From DATGIQ01 sp035295665 (lineage in GTDB: Bacteria; Planctomycetota; Planctomycetia; Gemmatales; Gemmataceae), in NCBI GenBank assembly GCA_035295665.1, contig DATGIQ010000503.1:1-30927 (forward strand): a DNA stretch of 30,927 nucleotides. The letters run 5' to 3'. A program made the translations under genes and the position numbers. Within the stretch, counting starts at the first letter, position 1. Every line of letters begins with the position of its first letter. The notes under the pieces are model-generated. The model saw only the letters and a list, made by a program, of their open reading frames with translations, was not told where the DNA came from and searched no databases. Positions 7,986 through 17,046 of the stretch are shown in pieces.

Positions 7986-8704
7986 ATGGCTTTTGTGCCT
8001 TCCAGTTGTCCCGGATGTCAAGAGCGCGATCGCCGCATCGCCGAACTGGAAGCGGAGCTTCAGCGCCTCCGCCCGATGAAACCGGCTGGCGCGTGGGTCG
8101 CCAGAACGCTTGGCCGTGGGTGTTCAGCAGTAAGGCTGCCACCATCTATGTCGTGCGTACGGGCAAGGGCGCACGCGGCCACCAGGTCCCCGAAGATATC
8201 CTCGGCCCCGACTTCGATGGCTACCTCGTGGTCAGTGGCCTAAAAAGCTACGATGTCCTGGAAGTCGCCAAGGACCGTTGCAATGGGCATCTGCTACGCC
8301 GCTGCAAAGAGCTTCACGACACGGTCACGACCCAGGAATAGCCCCAGGTCGCGGCCTTGAGCAGCCTGCTCCAGGAAGCCATCGAGCTGGCCCGCCGGCG
8401 CGACGAACTCACGCCCACAGGCTACAGCCGCCGCGTGCAGGAGATCGAGAACCGCCTGGATGACTGGCTCGCTGCCAACCTGCGGCAACCGAGTCTGGGT
8501 CCTGAATTGAACCGCCTGGACGACCATGTGCGGGCGCATCACGGCGAGTGGTTGGTGTTCCTGCACGAGGCTGAGGTACCGCCCACCAACAATCATCCCG
8601 AGCACATGCTCCGGCCAGCGGTCATCACCCGCTTCCACCACCAGACGGTCGCCCAATGGACGCAAAGCATTGCGCCGTATGCCGAACGCATTCGCGTACG
8701 ATAG
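7986..8704 (+). pseudogene. IS66-family transposase remnant
   Basis: The first frame from 7986 encodes CPGCQERDRRIAELEAELQ, the N-terminal coiled-coil opening of IS66 transposases. The sequence then jumps, in another frame, to AATIYVVRTGKGARGH and LGPDFDGYLVVSGLKSYDV, which belong to the middle of the DDE domain. An in-frame TAG at 8339-8341 interrupts it. After the stop the same frame resumes with a long helical part and ends in PPTNNHPEHMLRPAVITR, the conserved C-terminal block carrying the last acidic residue region. The product is about 240 residues against about 450-530 for intact members, so the zinc-binding part and first catalytic Asp region are deleted. It cannot be active. I could not find convincing terminal inverted repeats. 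Confidence 0.8.
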
Positions 8705-9327
8705 TTTTTCTTCCGAGGAATGACCCCCAGCAAGGTCAACGTTTTTGGACATGGCCCACCAACCTCGGCAGGTCAGTGAATCGCAAACCATGTTGATTGT
8801 ACCACCGAGCTAAACCGCTTCCCTTAACGCCTGTGTCGATTTCCTTGGATTTTGGCGGCCCACCTGTTCCGGATTTTGGCGCATGTTCGTCTGAGAAGGC
8901 TCTTCACTCCGAGACGAGTCGCGGTGCAGACGGCAACGCAACCGGTTGCGCGTCCACGAGAACCGGCAGTAAAGGAGGAAGGGCAAAGTCGTTGGTCATG
9001 GTTTCTTTCCCCGCAGCTGTGCCAAAATCCATGCAAGAAAAGCCGCCAGAATGCATGCAAAGTGACACACTGGGCCAGCGAAGGCTCGACCATCATGCGT
9101 GCAGGCACAGAATAATTCCCTTTGCTACCAATCAGGCTGCAATCTCGTCAAGGGCCACTTGATGACGACGCAGGCCATTATTCATCAACAGGTTATATTC
9201 GTCCCTGAGACGGCCCCGGTGGTTCACGCAAAGATGGTAAGGCATCCTTCCTAAGAATTTTTCCCTCGCAGCGGTCACATTTTGCCATTGATTACAGGTA
9301 GGATCTTAGGAGCTTTGGAGGATTGTG
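8705..9327. other. gene-free stretch after the IS66 remnant
   Basis: These 620 bp contain only short open frames in several phases, none with a recognisable motif or a good ribosome binding site. The direct repeat of GGATTTTGGCG near 8850 and 8872 is the only local structure noticed. The last part before 9328 is lower in GC and probably holds the promoter for the sigma factor gene, but no clear -35/-10 pair was found. Some of it may be further decayed mobile DNA. Confidence 0.5.
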
Positions 9328-9960
9328 ATGAATGAGGTTGCCCCGGATTCCGCGGAGACCCAACGCCTGCTCGAAGAGGCCCGTAGCGGAGATCCCCAAG
9401 CCTTTAATCGCTTGTTCGGCCGCCATCGGTCCTCGCTACGCGAGGTCATTGAAATACGCATGGACCCGAGACTGCGGGCACGCGTAGATCCTTCTGACGT
9501 CGTCCAAGAGACGCAGATGGAGGCCTTCCGCCGCCTGGCGGATTACCTGGAGCGCCGCCCCATGCCGTTTCGCCTGTGGCTGAGGAAGACCGCCCAGGAG
9601 CGGCTACACATGCTGCACCGACAACACGTCCAGGCGGCTCGGCGCGCCACGGGGCGGGAAGTGCCTTTGCCGGACCGGTCCTCGCTGGTGCTCGCTGAAA
9701 GATTGCTGGCCTCCGGTTCGGCTGCCGCTGAGCACCTCGGCCGGGAGGAGCTGGCGCGCCGGTTGCGCCAGGCCCTGGATCAGCTGGGGGAGACAGATCG
9801 TGAGGTCCTGCTCATGCGCAACTTCGAGAACTTATCGTATCAGGAGATCAGCCACCTCCTGGACATTGATGCGGCCACGGCCCGGAAGCGCCACGGCCGG
9901 GCGTTGATTCGCCTGTACAAGATCCTGTCCGAAGGTGGAGTCACGGAGTCGAACCTATGA
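9328..9960 (+). CDS. ECF-type RNA polymerase sigma factor, kinase-associated planctomycete type
   Basis: This is a sigma-70 family alternative sigma factor. Region 2 spans about residues 15-90 and contains DPSDVVQETQMEAFRRL, the core-binding/-10 recognition helix. Region 4 spans about 140-205 and contains LGETDREVLLMRNFENLSYQEI and a helix-turn-helix ending in a basic KRHGRALIRLYK segment. The 210-residue length is normal for this type. ATG at 9328 is used because TTGGAG lies 7 nt upstream; a GTG directly before it is also possible. Its TGA overlaps the ATG of the downstream Ser/Thr kinase (ATGA at 9957-9960). This pairing is known for planctomycete ECF-STK groups, in which the kinase is thought to control the sigma factor in place of an anti-sigma factor. 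No anti-sigma gene is present nearby. Confidence 0.9.
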   Translation: MNEVAPDSAETQRLLEEARSGDPQAFNRLFGRHRSSLREVIEIRMDPRLRARVDPSDVVQETQMEAFRRLADYLERRPMPFRLWLRKTAQERLHMLHRQHVQAARRATGREVPLPDRSSLVLAERLLASGSAAAEHLGREELARRLRQALDQLGETDREVLLMRNFENLSYQEISHLLDIDAATARKRHGRALIRLYKILSEGGVTESNL

Positions 9961-12900
9961 GCGAAGCTGCTGCGGTTGATCACGGCTTGGTGGAATCGTT
10001 AGTAGCTCAGGTCACGGACGACTTCATGGAACGACTCAGCGCTGGCGAGCAACCGAACATCGAAGACTATGCGGACCGTTATCCCCAGATCGCCCCTGTT
10101 CTGCGTCAAGTCCTCCCAGCGCTGGAACTACTGCGTGTCGCCGTGCCGAATTCTCTCGCACCGCCCGGAGCAGCGGCCTCTTCGCCTGAGCTAGCGGGCA
10201 CTCTGGGCGATTTTCGCCTGCTCCGCGAGATCGGCCGCGGCGGCATGGGCATCGTCTATGAGGCCGAGCAGATCTCCCTGGGCCGGCGCGTGGCCTTGAA
10301 GGTGTTGCCCTTTGCCGCAACCATGGATCCCAAGCACCTGCAACGCTTCAAAAACGAGGCCCAAGCAGCGGCGCAGTTACACCACACGAATATCGTGCCG
10401 GTCTTTGGCGTCGGCTGCGAGCGCGGCGTGCACTACTACGCCATGCAATTCATCGAGGGGCAAACACTGGCCGCCGTGATTGCCGAGCTGCGCCAGCACA
10501 CTGGTCTGGAGCAGAGTGATCCGCGTCATCCGCTGTCCGAAGTGGCCAGCGATTTGGTTTCGGGCGGTTTAGCCCCCGTGAAGCGCGCTACGAGCAATGG
10601 CCCTCCCGCCACGCCTTACGAAGCGCCGACGCCCGCGTCTGCTCCTCTCGGCCAGACCGTCGTGGGTGCCGATCTTCGGACCGACAGTTCGATCAAGAGC
10701 AGGGCCTATTTCCGCTCCGTCGCAGATCTGGGACTCCAGGCAGCCGAGGCGTTAGAACATGCCCACCAGCTCGGGGTCGTCCACCGCGATATCAAACCGG
10801 CGAACCTGCTCGTGGATGTGCGCGGCAATCTGTGGATCACCGACTTCGGCCTCGCTCATTTCCAGAGCAATCCGGGGCTGACACTCAGCGGCGATTTAAT
10901 GGGCACGATTCGCTACATGAGCCCGGAGCAGGCCATGGCCAGGCGGGTACTCATCGATCACCGTACCGACCTCTACTCGCTGGGCGTGACCCTCTACGAG
11001 CTGTTAACGCTGGAGCCGGCCTTCGCGGGTAACGACCGGCAAGAGCTGCTGCGGCGGATTGCCTCCGAAGAACCGCACTTGCCCCGTCGGCTGAACAAGC
11101 CGATTCCCGCGGAGCTGGAGACCATTGTCCTGAAGGCGATGGAGAAGAACCCGGCCGAGCGTTACACCACGGCCCAGGAGCTGGCCGACGACCTGGGCCG
11201 CTTCTTGGAAGATAAGCCAATCCGGGCCAAGCGGCCCACGCTCGCGCAGCGAGCAGCGAAGTGGTCCCGGCGGCACCGATCCGTGGTAGCATCAGCGGGA
11301 ATCCTGGTACTGTTGAGCCTCATCGGGCTGATGGCCAGCACGGTGTTGATCTGGCGCGAGAAGGAACAAACCAGGGCCGCGCTAGCCGATGCCAAGGCCA
11401 ACGCCCAGACCGCGGATGCTAATTACCAGCGCGCCCAGGAGAATCTCAACACCGCGTACAGGATTTTAGACGAAATCTACCTGGATACGACCGAGAAGCG
11501 CCTCCCCCAGCAGACGGTTATAACGCGGGAAGACCGCCAGTTCTTGGACAAAGCGTTAACCTTCTATGAACATTTTGCCCATCAGAATAGTAACGATCCG
11601 AACGTACGCCAGAAGACCGCGGAGGGTTACCTGCGTGTGGGAACGATCAAGGAAAGGCTGGGGCAAGGGGCACAGGCCGAGGCAGCCAATCGTCAGGCTT
11701 TGTCCGTCGCTACCAAGCTCGTTGCCGAGTTCCCCGACCGACCCGATTATCGGCAGTGCCTGGCGCGCAGCTACTGTAGCCTCGGCGGTATGGACGGAAC
11801 TGATCAAGTCCGCCTCGGGCGCCTTCCCGAAGTGGAGCGGGCTTATGCGGAAGCCTTGCGAATCCTGGAACAGCTGGTCACTGAATTCCCCGCGAACCTT
11901 GACTACCAGCACGACCTAGGTTTGACCTACTTCTGGCTTGGTTTCTGGCGCCTCATGTGTTCATGGCAGAGCAGAGCTGTGCCCGATCCGGAAGAACCTA
12001 TCCGCCGGGCTCTCGCGATCCGGGATAAGTTGGTGAAGGAAAAGCCCACGCTGTTCCTCTACCGGAAAGAACAGGCGATGAGCCTCGGCAATCTCGGCAA
12101 TGTGCTCGCCCAGGCCAACAGGCGTCAAGAGACCGAAGAGGTCCTGCAGCGAGAACTGGCAGTCCGCCAGAAGCTGGTCGAGGATTTCCCTGGTGAACCG
12201 GAAGCCCGCTTCTATCTCGCGGACGCCTACATGGACCTAGGAAACTGGCGGGAACACACGGGCAAGTTCGCAGAGGCAGAGGAGGCGCTTCGCCGGCGCC
12301 TTAGCCTTCTCCGACAACTGGCAGCGGAACTCCCCAGCGCGTTCGCACATCAGCATAGCTTGACCTGGTCTAGTTGTGACTTGGGCGATTTCCTTCGCGA
12401 AAAGGGTGCCCAGGGCGATGCCGTCGCTGCTTACCAAGTGGCCGTCGTTGCTAGCAGAGAGGTCATTCGTCTCAAGCCCGAGAGCGCCTGGGGCCATTAC
12501 TACTTGGCCCGCGCCCTTGCTGGAACAGGCGCTCGGAAGGAAGCCAGCGCTGCCTGGAAGCAAGCGGTCAAGCTCAGTGGGGAGGACACGGGCGTGCTCA
12601 GTAGCATGGCTTGGTTTCTGGCCACATCTCCCGATCCGGCGAATCAGAATCCCGAACTGGCTGTGTTGCTGGGCCAGAAAGCCGTCGCGCTGGCTCCCGA
12701 GCGTGGCGATTACTGGAGTACGCTAGGGACCGCCTATTACCGTTGGCGGCAGTGGAAGGACGCGGTGGCTGCCTTCGACAAGACGAGGCAACTCCAATCC
12801 GCGGGCAATGACTGGTTCTTCCTTGCCATGGCCCATTGGCAACTGGGCGATCGGGAGAAGGCTCGCCACTGGTATGAGTGCGCCGTGCAGCGGATGGACA

Positions 12901-12974
12901 AGAGCCGGCCGTGGGATGCCGAGCTGCGGCGCTTCCGCACCGAGGCTGCGGCGCTGTTGGGCCTCCCGAAATAG
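9957..12974 (+). CDS. membrane Ser/Thr protein kinase with C-terminal TPR region
   Basis: This is a 1005-residue Hanks-type kinase. Residues 1-80 form a short planctomycete-type leader (LSAGEQPNIEDYADRYP). The kinase domain runs from about 85 to 415, with glycine loop GRGGMG (93-98), VALK (Lys115), catalytic HRDIKPAN (about 276), TDFG (about 294) and MSPEQ. Residues about 180-250 form a long Pro/Ser/Thr-rich insertion before the HRD helix, unusual within the catalytic fold. A single transmembrane helix lies at about 440-464 after a basic RRHRS. The rest is helical with repeated A/L patterns such as YLRVGTIKERLGQGAQAEAANRQAL, fitting TPR repeats that would lie outside the cytoplasm. The start overlaps the sigma factor stop, so the two are coupled. 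It probably senses an envelope signal and controls the sigma factor. Confidence 0.92.
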   Translation: MSEAAAVDHGLVESLVAQVTDDFMERLSAGEQPNIEDYADRYPQIAPVLRQVLPALELLRVAVPNSLAPPGAAASSPELAGTLGDFRLLREIGRGGMGIVYEAEQISLGRRVALKVLPFAATMDPKHLQRFKNEAQAAAQLHHTNIVPVFGVGCERGVHYYAMQFIEGQTLAAVIAELRQHTGLEQSDPRHPLSEVASDLVSGGLAPVKRATSNGPPATPYEAPTPASAPLGQTVVGADLRTDSSIKSRAYFRSVADLGLQAAEALEHAHQLGVVHRDIKPANLLVDVRGNLWITDFGLAHFQSNPGLTLSGDLMGTIRYMSPEQAMARRVLIDHRTDLYSLGVTLYELLTLEPAFAGNDRQELLRRIASEEPHLPRRLNKPIPAELETIVLKAMEKNPAERYTTAQELADDLGRFLEDKPIRAKRPTLAQRAAKWSRRHRSVVASAGILVLLSLIGLMASTVLIWREKEQTRAALADAKANAQTADANYQRAQENLNTAYRILDEIYLDTTEKRLPQQTVITREDRQFLDKALTFYEHFAHQNSNDPNVRQKTAEGYLRVGTIKERLGQGAQAEAANRQALSVATKLVAEFPDRPDYRQCLARSYCSLGGMDGTDQVRLGRLPEVERAYAEALRILEQLVTEFPANLDYQHDLGLTYFWLGFWRLMCSWQSRAVPDPEEPIRRALAIRDKLVKEKPTLFLYRKEQAMSLGNLGNVLAQANRRQETEEVLQRELAVRQKLVEDFPGEPEARFYLADAYMDLGNWREHTGKFAEAEEALRRRLSLLRQLAAELPSAFAHQHSLTWSSCDLGDFLREKGAQGDAVAAYQVAVVASREVIRLKPESAWGHYYLARALAGTGARKEASAAWKQAVKLSGEDTGVLSSMAWFLATSPDPANQNPELAVLLGQKAVALAPERGDYWSTLGTAYYRWRQWKDAVAAFDKTRQLQSAGNDWFFLAMAHWQLGDREKARHWYECAVQRMDKSRPWDAELRRFRTEAAALLGLPK

Positions 12975-13083
12975 CTGCCGGCCAAGCCATCGACGACAAG
13001 CGAACAGCCCTTAGCAGATAAGAACTCGACGCCCTCAAGAGCGAACTGACTCCCAATCACTGTCTTCCAGCCTTGGATCAGGC

Positions 13084-13124
13084 GGCCGGTGAGGATTCGC
13101 CGCCAAGCAGATCCCTCACCGGCC
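13084..13124 (+). terminator. 11-bp stem hairpin after the kinase gene
   Basis: GGCCGGTGAGG (13084-13094) pairs perfectly with CCTCACCGGCC (13114-13124) across a 19-nt loop, 110 bp after the kinase stop codon. A second hairpin follows (CCCGGCG 13134-13140 with CGCCGGG 13152-13158), and a TTTTT run lies at about 13170. Together they could end the sigma-kinase transcript. No classical U-tract directly abuts the first stem. Confidence 0.5.
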
Positions 13125-13213
13125 CCGCATCTCCCCGGCGCTCGGCTTGCGCGCCGGGAGCGATGACGTTTTTATCATAACGCAGGCCGGACTTTTACAG
13201 AAAGATACAACTC

Positions 13214-16200
13214 ATGTGGTTCTCTTCCCGCAAAACTCGCTGGAACACCCGGGTCCGGTCGTTTCGCCGCACCCTCCCGCTGCGGCTCGAAACGCTCGAA
13301 GATCGCACCGTGCCATCTACGTTCACGGTCCTCAACACCCTCGACAACGGCACGGGCTCACTCCGGCAGGCGATTCTCGATGCCAACGCCAACCTCGGCG
13401 CCGATGTGATCCACTTTGCCCCCGGCGTGACCGGGACCATCACGCTGACCTCCGGTGAACTGGACATTATCGATGACGTCGATCTCCAGGGTCCGGGATC
13501 CGGCGTCGTCACGGTCAGTGGCAACAACGCGTCCCTCGTCTTCCGCGTCAGCGCCAAGGCGACCATCAGCGGTCTAACGATCACCCGCGGGAGTTCGAGT
13601 AACGGCGGCGGCATCTACAATACCGGCACACTGACGGTCGAAAACAGCACCTTTGATGGCAACACCGGCGCCACCGTTTACAACCCTGGGTTCGCAGTCG
13701 TTGCCCCCTACTACAGCCAGGTCGGCAGCGGCATTTACAATGACAATGGCGGCATGGCGACGGTCAGCGGCAGCACTTTCTCCAACAACACTGGCAGCGG
13801 CATCTACAATTATTCAGTGGGATCGACTACAACGGTGATTGTCAGCGACAGCACCTTCTCGGGCAACCAAGCTGGCGAAGGCGGTGGCATCTTTAGTCTT
13901 GGGGCCACGCTGACGGTCAGCAATAGCACCTTCTCCGGCAACTCCGCCAGTGGCGTGCCCAAGAACTCTGGTGGCGGCATTAACTGTTCCATCGGGGGGA
14001 CGCTGACGGTCAGCAACAGCACGTTCTCCGATAACCAAGCCGGTTACGGCGGCGGCATCAGCGTAAGCTTTGGCGTGACGGCGACGGTCAACAAGAGCAC
14101 CTTCTCCGGCAACAGGGCCTTCGTCGCCGCAGGCGGCATCTTTAACTTTCAGGCCACGCTGACGGTGACCAACAGCATAATTGCCGGGAACACTTCTCCG
14201 TTAGGCCCCGATATCTGGGGGCCGGTCACGAGCAACGGCTACAACCTGATCGGCGACGCCAGCGCCAGCAGCGGCTTCGGCGCGCTGGACATGGTGGGCC
14301 TCTATGTCGTCGTCGGTACGGCCGGTGTCGATAGCCTCACGGTCGCGCCTGGCAGTCAGGCTGGTACGCTGAAAACGACCGTCAACGGCGTGGTCACCGA
14401 CAATATCGCGTTCTCTGGGATCGTCCTCGTTGAGGGTCTGGGCGGAAACGACACGATCACCATCACGGCATCACTAGCCGGCGGTGTCGTTGTGGACGGC
14501 GGCGACGGTTCTGACACCTACAACATCTCTTTCGGGAATCTCGCGGGGCCAGTGACCGTTGCCGACCGCGGGCCCTCCACGGATACTAATACCTTGAACG
14601 CTACTGGTTCGCCGGACTCGAATACGGCCAACTATATCGTGAAGACCACCGGCAAGATCACTTGGGGGCCATCTTCCACGCCGACGGAGACCGTCACCTA
14701 CTCCGGCATCCAACCCGTCAATATCTACGGCGGTGCGGGCACTAACGTCATCACCGACCCGGGCGGGCAAACCACCATCACTGGCGGCCCCAGGCAGAAC
14801 ACCATCACCATCACCGCCACGAGCGGCAACGGCGTAGTCCTCAACGGCGGGACGAGCACGAGCACCAACAACTACTTCATCAACATGGGCAACCTGCTCG
14901 GCCCGGTGACCGTCAACTCCACCACCGGCACCTGCACCGTGACGATCAACGGCCCCTCGGGATCGAATGTGCTGATACTGACCTCCTCGCAATTGACCGG
15001 GGATGGAGAGACCATCAACTTCAACCTTGGCAGCACAGCGAAGAACATCGCCGTGGCAGGCGGTGGCAGCAACAACAACCAATTGGTGGTCCAGGGCACG
15101 CCACCCGGGCCTGTGACTGCCCAGAACCTTGCTCCGACCGTGGGGGCAATTACCGCTCCTCTTGCCCCCAATGCCGTCAACACGGCCATCTCCGTCAGCG
15201 CAAACTTCACGAACCTGGACGGCAACAGCCAAACCGCCGTCTGGAACTGGGGGGACAACACCACCTCAAGCGGCAGCGTCACCCAGACGGGCACGACAGG
15301 CGCGGTCACCGGCAGCCACAGCTATGCCACCGACGGCGTCTTCACCATCACGCTGACCATGAAGGATCCCAGCGGCGCCGGGCCAGGCACATCGCTCTTC
15401 CAATACGAGGTCATCTACAACCCCAGCGGCGGCTTCGTGACCGGCGGCGGTTGGATCACCTCGCTGGCCGGGGCCTACGTTCCCAACCCCGCGCTCACGG
15501 GCAAGACGAGCATCGGCATCGACGTCAAGTATAATGCCGGGTCGAGCGCCCCGACCGGCAACACGGATTTCCAGTTGCCGGCCGCGAGCCTTCATTTCCA
15601 AAGCACCAGCTACGCGTGGCTGACGATCTCCGGCACCATGGCGCAGTACCAGGGGACCGGCACGATCAACGGCGCCGGCAGCTACGGGTTTATCGCCACG
15701 GTTACCGAGGGCGATTTGCTCGGTGGCACGGCACGGGACACCTTCCGCATCCGCATCTGGGACGCCACCAAGAGCAACGGCAGCACCAGCGCCGGGCTTA
15801 TCTACGATAACTATGCCAGCGCCGCAATCTATAACGACCCCAGCGGTACAGCCCTGGGCGGTGGCAATATTACCATCCACAAGAGCAACCAGACGGCAGC
15901 GGGTGGCCCCGGCCCCAACTCCGCGTTCGGGCCCGTCCTGACAGCGGATCAGTTGCAAGCAATCGTGGCGGCAGCCATCGCCCGCTGGCAGGAGGCTGGC
16001 GCCACGCCGGCGCAGCTCAGCCCGCTGGCGCATCTCACCTACCAGATCGTGAGCCTACCGCCCGGGATCCTGGCGATGACCGGTCCGGGCATCATCTGGG
16101 TTAGCCCGAACGCCGACGGCTACGGTTGGTACGTTGATTCGTCGCCAGCAAGCAATAGCGCCTTCGTGAGCATGGCCAGCAGCCCCGCGCACAACCACAT

Positions 16201-16690
16201 GGACCTGCTCAGTGTCATGGCGCACGAACTGGGTCATATCATTCTCAACGTGGATGAAAGCTCTCAGCCCAATGACGTGATGACCGAAGCCTTGCCGCAG
16301 GACGTGCGCCGCCTGCCGACGCCGTATGATCTGGGACTCCAGCCTTCTGCCGCATGGGCCAGCAGCAATACCAGCATTGGTCTGAAGGCACCGGTGCCTC
16401 CGGTGGCTGAATGGAGCGTGTCGCTATTGGATCGCCTCTTTGCCGGGAGGCGGGAAAGCCCGGAATCCTCCGGAGTATCTCAAGGGCTGCAACTCCCGCC
16501 CGCGACGCTCAGCCCGTTGGTGGTCCCTTTAACAACTCGCAAAGCGGAGGACTTTCTGCCGAATCGAGCGCACGGGGTGACCTCCAACCAGGTACACCAG
16601 GGCGCTGTCGACGAGGAGATAGGTAGCTGGAGGAACGATCCCTTGGACGCTGCCCTCGTGGATCAACTGGTCCATGCGAGTGGTCATTGA
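13214..16690 (+). CDS. giant secreted protein: beta-helix repeats, PKD-like, post-COAP-like and HELGH metalloprotease-like domains
   Basis: This 1158-residue protein starts with a basic leader and LPLRLETLEDRTVPS (21-35), the export-associated N-terminus of many planctomycete surface proteins. Residues about 120-330 hold tandem GGGIYN...NSTFSGN repeats, as in Chlamydia Pmp-like and choice-of-anchor Q proteins, predicting a right-handed beta-helix. A Gly/Thr-rich part (350-640) resembles repeated GGDGSDTY-type strands. A PKD-like domain (about 650-735) includes NWGDNTTSSG. A post-COAP-like domain (about 740-890) begins GGFVTGGGWI. A C-terminal part carries MAHELGHIILNVDE (His1004, Glu1005, His1008, possible third ligand Asp1014) then VM and LPQDVRRLP. 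It resembles HExxHxxGxxD metallopeptidases, but Leu replaces the usual Gly, so activity is uncertain. The ribosome binding site is weak. A strong hairpin follows the stop. Confidence 0.82.
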   Translation: MWFSSRKTRWNTRVRSFRRTLPLRLETLEDRTVPSTFTVLNTLDNGTGSLRQAILDANANLGADVIHFAPGVTGTITLTSGELDIIDDVDLQGPGSGVVTVSGNNASLVFRVSAKATISGLTITRGSSSNGGGIYNTGTLTVENSTFDGNTGATVYNPGFAVVAPYYSQVGSGIYNDNGGMATVSGSTFSNNTGSGIYNYSVGSTTTVIVSDSTFSGNQAGEGGGIFSLGATLTVSNSTFSGNSASGVPKNSGGGINCSIGGTLTVSNSTFSDNQAGYGGGISVSFGVTATVNKSTFSGNRAFVAAGGIFNFQATLTVTNSIIAGNTSPLGPDIWGPVTSNGYNLIGDASASSGFGALDMVGLYVVVGTAGVDSLTVAPGSQAGTLKTTVNGVVTDNIAFSGIVLVEGLGGNDTITITASLAGGVVVDGGDGSDTYNISFGNLAGPVTVADRGPSTDTNTLNATGSPDSNTANYIVKTTGKITWGPSSTPTETVTYSGIQPVNIYGGAGTNVITDPGGQTTITGGPRQNTITITATSGNGVVLNGGTSTSTNNYFINMGNLLGPVTVNSTTGTCTVTINGPSGSNVLILTSSQLTGDGETINFNLGSTAKNIAVAGGGSNNNQLVVQGTPPGPVTAQNLAPTVGAITAPLAPNAVNTAISVSANFTNLDGNSQTAVWNWGDNTTSSGSVTQTGTTGAVTGSHSYATDGVFTITLTMKDPSGAGPGTSLFQYEVIYNPSGGFVTGGGWITSLAGAYVPNPALTGKTSIGIDVKYNAGSSAPTGNTDFQLPAASLHFQSTSYAWLTISGTMAQYQGTGTINGAGSYGFIATVTEGDLLGGTARDTFRIRIWDATKSNGSTSAGLIYDNYASAAIYNDPSGTALGGGNITIHKSNQTAAGGPGPNSAFGPVLTADQLQAIVAAAIARWQEAGATPAQLSPLAHLTYQIVSLPPGILAMTGPGIIWVSPNADGYGWYVDSSPASNSAFVSMASSPAHNHMDLLSVMAHELGHIILNVDESSQPNDVMTEALPQDVRRLPTPYDLGLQPSAAWASSNTSIGLKAPVPPVAEWSVSLLDRLFAGRRESPESSGVSQGLQLPPATLSPLVVPLTTRKAEDFLPNRAHGVTSNQVHQGAVDEEIGSWRNDPLDAALVDQLVHASGH

Positions 16691-16700
16691 AACGAAGGGA

Positions 16701-16745
16701 GGCGGAGAACGTCCGCCCCAACCCAACGGCGGACGTTCCTCCGCT
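16701..16745 (+). terminator. strong hairpin directly after the giant secreted protein
   Basis: GAACGTCCGCC (16707-16717) pairs perfectly with GGCGGACGTTC (16728-16738) over a 10-nt loop. The stem extends through GCGGA/TCCGC with one bulged C. It starts about 10 bp after the stop codon at 16690. There is no T-run, so it may act as a GC-rich terminator or an mRNA-stabilising hairpin. Confidence 0.6.
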
Positions 16746-17046
16746 TCCGAGTACTCGCAAGGCGCAAGTGCGAAACCCGGTCCACACAGCGCGCCCGTCT
16801 CCCCCTGCGCGGATTGGCGCTCCGCTGACCCGTCCCCAGCCAAGCGCAGATGGAACCGGTTACTACCCTGCTGGGGGCGTCAAAGCGACAAAGGTAGGAG
16901 TGGATACCTGGACCACAACGACAGGAAACAGCGTCATTCCGCGTTAACCGAGTTGACCCCGCGTGCATTCGGGCTATGCCAAGAATGCAGTTCGACTGGC
17001 CACAAAAATCCGCTACACATCAGGCCGGCCTGCGTACTGCCAAGTC
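16746..17046. other. gene-free stretch
   Basis: Overlapping short frames occur here but none has a motif, a signal peptide or a sound ribosome binding site. The stretch lies between the hairpin that closes the large + strand gene and the degraded HAF/PEP-CTERM gene on the minus strand. I see no further structure in it. Confidence 0.5.

Noticed and set aside
8797..9162. Overlapping small frames of 87-121 residues after the IS66 remnant
   Set aside because: They occupy three phases over the same DNA and have no motif or ribosome binding site. They look like chance frames or decayed mobile DNA.
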